From Litoditis marina (taxonomy: Eukaryota > Nematoda > Chromadorea > Rhabditida > Rhabditidae), in the NCBI GenBank assembly GCA_964036275.1, contig OZ038438.1, positions 17,427,918-17,491,917 on the forward strand: a stretch of 64,000 nt of DNA. Direction: 5' to 3'. The notes below the pieces were generated by a model. The model was not told where the DNA came from. It searched no databases and saw only the letters and a program-made list of their open reading frames with translations. Below are positions 55,911 through 64,000 of the stretch, piece by piece; the first letter of the stretch is position 1, and the number at the start of each line of letters is the position of its first letter. A program made the translations under genes and the position numbers.

Positions 55911-58900
55911 ATGAGTAATCTTTGGTTCCGATTTCATCTTATTGCGAAGAAGTGCAGTCCTGACCAGCAAGTTGCGCGCGCATTCCAATTATACCTTTCA
56001 TTCTTGTAATTTCTCGCATTCATTCGGAACAATCCTATTAAGGCTCAAATGATATTTTTTTCAACCCATACAGAAACCATACCTCTTTGAAATAACATTT
56101 CTCGCATGAAAAAGTTAGGGAACTGATAAACAAAGTAGCCTCACTATTTACAGTTTTGATTTGTATGGTGATCACAGCTCCAGTGAACCTGCCAATTACC
56201 GGTGTTTGTAGAGATATCTTTCACAACCTTATTCCACTAGACACTCGCAATTTGTTGTAGGTATTCTCATCCAAAGAGGAGGAAGTATAGGGAATGGCAT
56301 CATCTGAATTGTAGTTCGATACGATCGCCATGAAATGAAAATGTTTTGGGTTGGAGTTAGTTTGATCGGTTTCAGATTGTTACGATTGCATATACGGTAA
56401 AAATGACGGGACCAAACTGCAAACAGAGCGGTTCCTTGTTAGATGTACGGTATCGCTTTGGCTGTGCCTATGGACGGATAAGGAAGCTGCTAATTGGGTT
56501 GCATCACCAGGTCCTGAGACGAGCCGCTGAGGTCATTGGCTCTGAATGGATGCGCGAAAATTGAATGGTTGACCCACCTGTTGGTGGCGCAACTTCCCCT
56601 CACCGCACAACAATCTCTTCACCTGACAGATTCAAATAGCCACACATTTCGCAATATAGTCGTCTCCATCACCAATGAGACTACTACAGTATGATTACGA
56701 AACTTCCATGTGTCAGCATTGTGCGAATTCTATCCTAAAGCATAGCAACTATAGCATTCACATTAGGTTCTGTATCCCAAAGAATGTCGGAAAACATATA
56801 TTTTGACAAACTGGGAGTTTGCATTAGAGGTTGAGTGGTGTAAACTTTCAAGTATGTACTGTAGGAGTGATGTGAACTACGTCTGGCGCAAAAATCTTCT
56901 TCACACGTTTTTAGGTGGTTTCCCCGGTGGCGTCGAGCAAACTCTCCAACATATTTCTGAGTTCTCTGATTAAGAACTCGAGATCTTACTCTGTCTCCCA
57001 AGTGCCCTTTGGAACAGAGACACTGATTGAAACTATCTGCGTCATCGGCAGTTATAATCTCGTGGAACATGACTAGGTATGCTGTATGAACCGACATTAA
57101 TCCTACATCGAAGTTGAATGGAAAATAGCGTCTCAGGTTTTTTTGTGAAGAACGTCATCTTCCAAAGAGTGTGTTCCGGGGAATAGAACGGATTATGGTT
57201 CTGTGATTGAACAGGAAGTCAGGAAGTATGGACTACCTGTACCATACCAAGTAGATTCTTCTCAGCTATTAAAGTTTATTTATTGAAATGAAAATCGTTG
57301 AAGCGTTCTTGGCTCGGAACTTCTTCCTTGCTATTACGGGTGGTTATTTTGTATTCAGTCTGTCTCCATCAAAGCTGGGTACTATATCTACGATACGACA
57401 ATATGGAATATCCGACAAAAATACTAAACGAACGTACATTATCTACACAACCCAGAGAGCTTGCAATAGTACTTCAAATGCAACGTACGGATTTTGATGC
57501 GTGCAAGGCCTCAACCTCGCGAAAATACAGTTTAATGCACCAATACTCAGTTGTACAGAAGTTATTATCTATTGACATTTTGGTAAGTTAGAACTCAAAT
57601 ACTTCATTTTAAATGTACCGATGATAATTTACTGAATCACCGTAACCAAACTTTTATGAGGCTTTTCGACAACATTGAGTATTCAGTATTTTTCGAAAGC
57701 ATAGCGAAGACTGTGACGGATAATGAATGACCTCCTGTAGATCAGTGCACAGTTCATTCACTCCGAATACTAACCGATTACATAGTGATGTTTGAGTATA
57801 AGCGCTTCGAAGCATTGAACGTCTGTTTCACGAGATGTAATTGTGATTTGCGTAGTAGACTAGTTGACTTATCCGCTGAACGATGACGTATGCACATGAG
57901 AATAGAAACATGCGATGAAATAGCGCGCGCCCACCCAGCTCGCGTTGGTCATCTCGGAGTGCCCTTATGGAAATTAAATGGACCCCTTCCTCGCATCAAA
58001 ATGCAGTCGGGGGCGAGGTAATTGAACCAGGAAATACCACCAGACTACCTTCTACTCAAAAGACTTCCCGCTAATATCAACTGTTTCTGCGGGGGTCTCA
58101 AACAGATCCTTGTAGTTGATAGTTGGTCATTATGGGAGAAGCCTGAAAATACAAGTTTCAAAAAGTTTCACATCTGTCCGCAAACAGTGAACAAGGAATG
58201 GAATTTATGAAGAATGACAAAGTCTGCGGAAGTGCCATAAAAGTGTTGGAAAATGGTTTCCACGAAATTTCCACACAGTTGCGGCGAGTACTTGTAAAGT
58301 AAGATCAAATTATGTACGTGGTTTTCCGGTAATTGTTGACAAAAACTCAGACATATACTTTTTTCCTGTCAGTTTTTTGGGTTCCGTGTTATTGAGATGC
58401 CCAACAAACTTTCAAACATACTACCATAAAATTTCAAAAGTCTGGCTAATCAGAAAACTGCATTTATATACCCCACCACTTACTGAAAGAGATAACGCGT
58501 AACGGAGTGTAACTTCGGTGTTGTCGAAAGCATAATCAACTATATGGTCTACTTTGTTCCTACAATAGCAAGCTCAAACTTCCCGGTCAAATCTTAGTTC
58601 TCCGATTTTTTTGGATTGACTTCAAATGTTATTGTGTTTTCTGTTATTGTGGTATTGTGTTTTCCACCTTTACTACTACAAAAGTAGCAATTTCACACTA
58701 AAAATGAATGGTTAATTATCAAACAATTGTTTGACGGTATACTGTTCAATCATTACCACTCCGCGAACCATTAACTCTTTTTTTATATTTCATCAGTGAG
58801 AAATATATTCTAGTCTAGTATAGCTCCAAATGTATATTTGGTAAGAATAAGCACAATGGAAAGTATTTTGTGAGTGAATGAAAACTTTTGATTTTGCCGA
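53730..58900. other. 5.2 kb with no recognised gene
   Basis: Reading frames at 53788-54264 (+), 54626-54874 (-) and 56735-57097 (-) show no family features. A possible small exon after TTTCAG at about 54490 (FFIVPWRAKAVTTRKL, then a stop) has no found partners. The TA-rich hairpin at 55721-55931 is listed separately. Confidence 0.4.
55721..55931. repeat. (TA)n array with flanking 25-bp inverted arms
   Basis: TCGGAACCAAAGATTACTCA (from 55816) and its reverse complement TGAGTAATCTTTGGTTCCGA (ending 55931) enclose about 65 bp of TA repeat. A second TA array of about 80 bp lies immediately left. Confidence 0.92.
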
Positions 58901-59032
58901 TTCTAGGCCTGATATTAGGGTCAATTCGACAAGGAACCCGGTAATTCTTTAACTCTATCTGGTTATCCTAACCATGTTACCTGGTTAACCCTTTTGTTAA
59001 CCCATTTTAAACACTTTTTTACAATATATTTC

Positions 59033-59058
59033 GGGGGGGGGGGGGGGGGGGGGGGGGG
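59033..59058. repeat. Run of 26 G
   Basis: An uninterrupted G homopolymer next to GGTAACC-type motifs resembling element A arms. Its length should be treated as uncertain. Confidence 0.9.
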
Positions 59059-59099
59059 AATCGGGGTTACTATATAGTTACCAGGTAACCCCACTGTAA

Positions 59100-59430
59100 A
59101 GATAAAACCGGCGTTCTACTACAGTAGCGACACCGTACTACTGCCGTTTTACTGGTAGTGTTACTGCAGTATCACCAGTCGTAAAACGGTAGTAGTACGG
59201 TGTCGCTACTGCAGTAAAACGCCAGTAAAGTTGTAGTTCAACTGCAGTAAAACAGCAGTAAAATTATTTCGAATTATCGAAAATAAAACACTTGAAAATT
59301 ATTTTTTTTATAAAACAAAAATTAATTATCTTTTCATGGCACCTCTAGTATCTATTTCTCACGTACTTAATACTGAGTTCGCCTCAGAGGTGAAAAGTAC
59401 TTCAAACTTGGGTAATTAAACCGAAATTAG
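59100..59430. mobile_element. Element related to 14981-15769, reverse orientation
   Basis: Repeated TTTACTGGTAGT and CAGTAAAAC motifs form an inverted pair (GTAGCGACACCGTACTACTG with its complement at about 59190). Further right, ACTTGGGTAATTAAACCG matches in reverse the interior of the 15-kb element. Confidence 0.5.
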
Positions 59431-59932
59431 CCAGAACCCGGCAGAGCAGTCTCGCAGACATCCGTATCTAGTATAGGTATCACGTGTGGTATTAGATATC
59501 TAGTTCATTTCTGAGGTTACTTGAGATACATCACCGATTTACTGGTAGTAATCGTGATTCAACGTTACCACAAGTTTACCACTGAATCTCGGGACTTTTA
59601 CGACCATATCGCGGAAAAATTTATAATTGACGGAACAATGGATAGTGCTGAACGTGCATATTGAAGATTTTTCCTTCCCGTTGGTACAGTTGGGACCTTT
59701 TGTTTAAACGGTCACATTTTATTTTGTATCTTCGCCGCGGACATGTTGCGTACGCACACAACTGTCATGGAGTAACTTTGTACACCAAATATCATTTCAT
59801 CTGTTCATATTCTCACCCTGATAAAATATGCGTTGATTCAAGCAACTCACATTGTAAGACTTGCGATACTGTCATCAACACCTAAATCAGGACTTATCAT
59901 TTATTTAACCCAGTATTTCGTTAACCCCATCA

Positions 59933-60180
59933 GGTAACCATCACTACATAGGAACTTCTAGCCCACAGTTAAGACACTGGTAGAACGGTAGTAACAGTTT
60001 AAAGAAGGACGATTACGTGCTCCAATCTCGGCGCGTCAGCCCTTTAAACTGCAATACATTTTTCAATTGCAGTTTAAAGGGCTGACGCGCCGAGATTGGA
60101 GCACGTAATCGTCCTTCTTTAAACTGTTACTACCAGTGTCTTAACTGTGGGCTAGAAGTTCCTATGTAGTGATGGTTACC
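59933..60180. mobile_element. Extended palindromic element C inside the MULE
   Basis: A near-perfect palindrome with arms of about 115 bp running from GGTAACCATCACTACATAGG to its complement at 60180. The inner 123 bp (60000-60122) is the element C core seen at 2087 and 47379. The left arm carries an 8-bp extra segment (AACGGTAG). Confidence 0.85.
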
Positions 60181-60226
60181 GGGTCTATGGCTGTTGGTAA
60201 CCGTTTCCCTTGGTTGTCTCTCTTAA

Positions 60227-60340
60227 TTGGTGGTCACCAACCGCCGCACTATGGTCACCAACCGCCGCACTCGTTAATTGCAGGTTTACCAACCGCCGCA
60301 CTATGGTCACTAACCGCCGCACTTGTTAATTGCTGAGCAG
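60227..60340. repeat. Subterminal tandem motif CCAACCGCCGCAC of the MULE
   Basis: Four copies of a 13-bp motif (one with CTAACC) alternate with ATGGTCAC and GTTAATTGC spacers. Inverted copies (GTGGCGGTTGG, GTGCGGCGGTTGG) occur near the other end at about 61985 and 62044. Confidence 0.85.
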
Positions 60341-60537
60341 TTTACTGCCACACTTATAGAATAAATGTAAAACAAGTGAAAAATGACATGTTCATCTGCA
60401 GGCTAATCAAAATTTTAATGTTATATACAAAACAGAAACAGTTTTCTAAACAAAATGGGTAACGAGTGAAAACAAAATGGTTAACGAGTTGAAACAAGAC
60501 TACAACAATTTTAACAAATATTTACATATGAACAAAA

Positions 60538-61579
60538 TCACTTTTTTCTGTGTGATTTTCGGGTGGCATGTTGAGACATTTCCAACAAATACGTAACAAT
60601 CTCGTCATCGTTCGGGGCAGCAGCGTTGATTTGAAGAGCGAATGCCTCCATCTTTGCCTTCACAGTAGCTATTCTGAACAAATCCCTCTTGTCGATCTTA
60701 GGCTTCGCTCCCTGGAACAAAATACGGTAATAACGAGTTGAATATTATTTGATTTTGAATTTGTAGTCAAAAAGCAATTAAAAGCTCTACGATTTAGCAA
60801 CAATAAGAAAACACTATTACAAACAGCCTATCACTTCAGTACATTTTGAAAATAAGTCATTTATCAACATTTAGAACTTCAGAGTAGAAGTCAAGTGCGC
60901 GCCCCTAATCAAACTACCAGAATGTTACCTCAAACACGTTCATTTTTATATACGACGGATATTATTCGATATGATAGTTCTGTAGAATGCGAGAGGTACA
61001 TATGTATAATCTTTTCTTAACTATTGGATCTGTACGTAAAAATAGCTGTGGCTCACCTTGACTGCGGCTCTCAGTGCCTGCTCAGCCGCGACATCTTCTT
61101 TCTGTAGCTGGAGCAATAGTTGTCCTAACTCCGGGTGCTCCACACCTAGCGTGGTTTGCAGCTTGCTGTAAAAATGTTCATTTTCTTTCCTAAAGAAACC
61201 GTCCGGCGTAATACATGTTTTTGCTATTTCTATATTCATTTTTAATGAGTTCGGCGAAAGTTTTTTGGGATTGTTCAGAGTGCAAAAAAAACATTTCACT
61301 GAAATACAAATTTGAGCAAAGCTGGATAAACTAAGCTTTGAACGCGAAACTGATTGGACTGGACTGAAAAAAATTAATTTGGACTAAAAAATTGAAATAG
61401 ACTAAAAAAATTGGATTAGACTAAAAAATTTGATTAGATTAAAAAAATGGATTAGACTAAAGAAATTCTGTGGATTAAGAATCTTACCGGTGCCACGATT
61501 CCGCCAAATTGGAGGTACGGTGCTCAAAGATCAACCACTTGTTCCATTTCGCTACTTTCTTCTGACCCATCCACTCTTT
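60538..61579 (-). pseudogene. C-terminal remnant of a MULE transposase, three exons
   Basis: Exons in gene order: 61579-61488, 61165-61057, 60711-60538 (stop TGA), with canonical splice sites and matching phases, about 124 residues. The segment FEHRTSNLAESWHRKLQ followed by HPELGQLLLQLQKEDVAAE matches the pattern R-T-N-x-x-E-x-W-H ... LQKE found C-terminal to the DDE domain in animal MULE transposases. The protein ends in basic residues (RKSHRKK). The N-terminal and catalytic exons are absent upstream of 61580, so this is a truncated copy. It is still open, so recent loss or co-option cannot be excluded. Confidence 0.65.
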
Positions 61580-62476
61580 CTGTAAGAATGATAAGTGCTG
61601 AGAATTGAAAATTTTGTCGAATTAAGCACTACACACCTATTTCACACCTGATACTCACTGCGATGTCACCCTATGGCACATGTTAATTGGCACATTAATT
61701 AGACTATGAATGTTTTGCATTGTACGGCTGATAGGTTCCACTTAAGGATAGAGAATAGAACGTGTTGCTCGATAAAAAAACACAAAAAAAATTTCAATAA
61801 AGAAAGAAGAATGACAAAAATACAGTGTGAACAACATACTGACGTTTAGTATAGTGTACGACCGCCAACAACATTCGCAAAATGACTCTAAGTGAAATAA
61901 ACTTGTCTGAAACGTGTTTATTTTTGACACTGAAAATCAGGTCGTGTTTCAAAGGAACAAATTTTGTTTCATCTGTCATTAAGTGTGGCGGTTGGTGACC
62001 ATCGCCTAGCGAGCTTTTTCGATGACCTTTCTCAACTTGCGAAGTGCGGCGGTTGGTAACCACTCAAAATACTGAGCCTGAGATGACTATTTATATTCCC
62101 ACGGCCTCTTCCGACGACCAGGTTACCAACAGCTGAGCTCCCATGGTTACCTGATGGGGTTAACGAAATACTGGGTTAAATAAATGATAAGTCCTGATTT
62201 AGGTGTTGATGACAGTATCGCAAGTCTTACAATGTGAGTTGCTTGAATCAACGCATATTTTATCAGGGTGAGAATATGAACAGATGAAATGATATTTGGT
62301 GTACAAAGTTACTCCATGACAGTTGTGTGCGTACGCAACATGTCCGCGGCGAAGATACAAAATAAAATGTGACCGTTTAAACAAAAGGTCCCAACTGTAC
62401 CAACGGGAAGGAAAAATCTTCAATATGCACGTTCAGCACTATCCATTGTTCCGTCAATAATAAATTTTTCCGCAAT

Positions 62477-64000
62477 GTTCGCACCACAGACTCTGTTGTT
62501 TTGCGGTAGTCATTCACCTAGACATAAATCTACCGTAATTAAAGGGGGTGCTCATAACTGATCTGTAGTTTGCGCTGCGTGAGCAGCAGTATTGCCAAAT
62601 TATGAGTGAAGGGCAGAGGGATCAAACTGCACACACAGCAGAACAAGACGATATGTAACTACTCTTTCCGTGAGTGCGCAATCTACGAGGAGAAGAATGT
62701 TTGATAAGCTACAAATGTAGTATTATCCCATAGCATTTATACTTTTTGCCTGAAATATTAAACAATTATATAAACTGTATCCAACAATAGGTATATTATT
62801 CTCATCTTGTACAGTGATTTACGTACACGCAGTGTTCGTTCTTGGTACAGAAAGCGGAAACTATAAATGCTCTGGGCGTAGTTTGCTTTGATCCCACTGT
62901 ATTTCAGTCTGATTATGAAATGTGTCATGTGTGGCGATCAAAGTACAACACATACTGTAATGAACAAAAACTTCACAAAGTGCTCTGCAGTTACAATACC
63001 TAACCACATTGACACTGAATAAATTTTTCCCGAAAAATTAGAATTTTCATTGGTTAGACAAAGTGTCCCTCTGAAGATGGTAAAACTTGAGACACAAACA
63101 AAAATAAAACAATTTCATTAGTAGAACAACACTTAAATCGTTGTGGTAGTAATTACAATAACTGGAGAGAATATCACAAACCGCAAACGTGGTCCAAATG
63201 TTGAGGCACGAAAAGGATATAATTAAAGAATCTAGTAAGAGCATTCTGTCGTATATCATCCGCAAATATTATAAAGAAAGATCGAATTAAAAATTAAAGG
63301 TATATGAACAATTAAAATTACAAGACGCTAAAGATAAATATTACGTCGTCTATACCCACATCCACCCACGAACAAAATCACAGAAACATCACATTAGTCA
63401 CGGGATAAAATAATTCACTTTTCTATGAACAACAAAATAAACAATATTCTAAGGTAATGAATGTATTAAATAAATATATACCTAAAGAGAGAAAATGATA
63501 AAACTCACTAGATTCACAATAATTTTTTTACTACGTACTACGTACAGTTCTGGGGGTAACTACCAGTGCATATTTAGATCGGCAGAACCTGAAATACGTA
63601 TATCATTAAACTAGACTTCCATTCTGAAAATATGTGATAAAAATGAAAAGCACACCCACTCTAGGTCCTTTCGGATTAGGTATTATACAATTTTAAATAC
63701 ACAAAAAAACACTATTTTTCGAATACTGGTCTGCTTGAATCTCTAACTTTTCTGCTTTTCGGCATCCTTTTCAGATGACCTTGGTGGGCGCGCCTCGCGT
63801 TAGAATGATAGTGGTCAACATTTCTGCACTGAACTGACCTGTCTTACCTGAACATCGTTCATATTTCAATATTGACTTTTGTCAATATTGGGTTGACTTG
63901 TTGACTAGAAGCGTTTTTCTCGAAATCTTCAAATAGCTTGTTGAAAAAAATGATCATTTGCAAAGTAAGCCAATTTTCACTGTGTACATGGACGCAACTG
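62477..64000. other. AT-rich end of the window without a recognised gene
   Basis: No convincing exon. A short frame starting at an ATG directly after TTTTCAG (about 63774) encodes only about 20 codons. A minus-strand segment ending near 63590 has acceptor-like sequence but no partners. Confidence 0.4.

Larger units (their letters stand above)
59611..62476. mobile_element. Defective Mutator-like element (MULE) with about 330-bp terminal inverted repeats
   Basis: The segments 59611-59940 and 62147-62476 are almost identical reverse complements (one difference noted near GTCAATTATAAA/GTCAATAATAAA). Long inverted termini and an internal spliced transposase tail point to a MULE. The element is about 2.9 kb and lacks the catalytic part of the transposase. 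No 9-bp target duplication is visible at these boundaries, so the ends may be rearranged. A 74-codon frame appears identically in both termini and is a by-product of the inverted repeat. Confidence 0.75.

Noticed and set aside
56735..57097. 120-codon minus-strand frame
   Set aside because: Contains no recognisable motif and has no flanking splice signals; retained only as an unexplained open frame.
59661..62423. Identical 74-codon frames at 59661-59885 (+) and 62199-62423 (-)
   Set aside because: They are the same sequence in the two inverted termini of the MULE; no sign of a conserved protein.

Overview
The window is eukaryotic nuclear DNA from an invertebrate animal. Every recognisable gene is split by GT-AG introns of about 48 bp to several kb, and one intron is GC-AG. 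The gene set is metazoan: PACSIN/syndapin, histone H3.3, GRB2/drk/sem-5, sideroflexin, BNIP3, troponin T and a two-Ig ImpL2/zig-type secreted protein. Troponin T with paired 81-nt exons, together with the ImpL2/zig-like protein, suggests a protostome, perhaps an ecdysozoan. I cannot name the species. Intergenic and intronic DNA is AT-rich and full of small inverted-repeat elements and microsatellites.

Layout. 1-2779 (+): 3' part of a PACSIN gene (F-BAR end, linker, SH3). 3410-7611 (-): a complete seven-exon HAD-family hydrolase. 8.2-16.2 kb: CT/GA microsatellites, a two-exon C-terminal gene fragment of unknown identity (10867-11724, +), a GGCGCC-rich tandem duplication and two hairpin elements. 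16739-18473 (+): histone H3.3. 20178-23246 (-): a coiled-coil gene resembling TFPT/INO80F, whose intron holds a 1.07-kb AAT repeat. 25374-28186 (+): GRB2. 29665-32362 (+): sideroflexin. 32868-34017 (-): BNIP3, tail to tail with sideroflexin; both are mitochondrial membrane proteins. 34.7-40.3 kb: nothing recognised apart from one MITE. 40378 to at least 48403 (+): troponin T. 51257-53666 (-): the ImpL2-like gene with its own TATA and GC box. 54-59 kb: no recognised gene. 59611-62476: a Mutator-like (MULE) element with about 330-bp inverted termini and a spliced transposase remnant. 62.5-64 kb: nothing recognised.

The most unusual feature is in troponin T. A single 2301-nt open exon (767 codons, an exact multiple of three) lies between the first coding exon and the acidic exon. 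It is bounded by a plausible 48-nt and a 73-nt intron, and its phases fit both neighbours. It predicts a giant troponin T isoform with a long, mostly disordered, Ser/Arg-rich and then strongly basic N-terminal arm. The gene also has two adjacent 81-nt homologous exons, as in the mutually exclusive pair known in insect troponin T, and at least two possible C-terminal ends.

Mobile DNA has shaped the introns. One PACSIN intron is a GC-AG intron about two thirds filled by a palindromic element. Four copies of a 120-bp MITE and three full copies of a 275-bp MITE (two with perfect 9-bp target duplications, as expected of MULEs) are scattered through introns and intergenic DNA. Exon boundaries were placed by hand from reading frame, splice sites and protein family resemblance; no alignment or transcript data were available.
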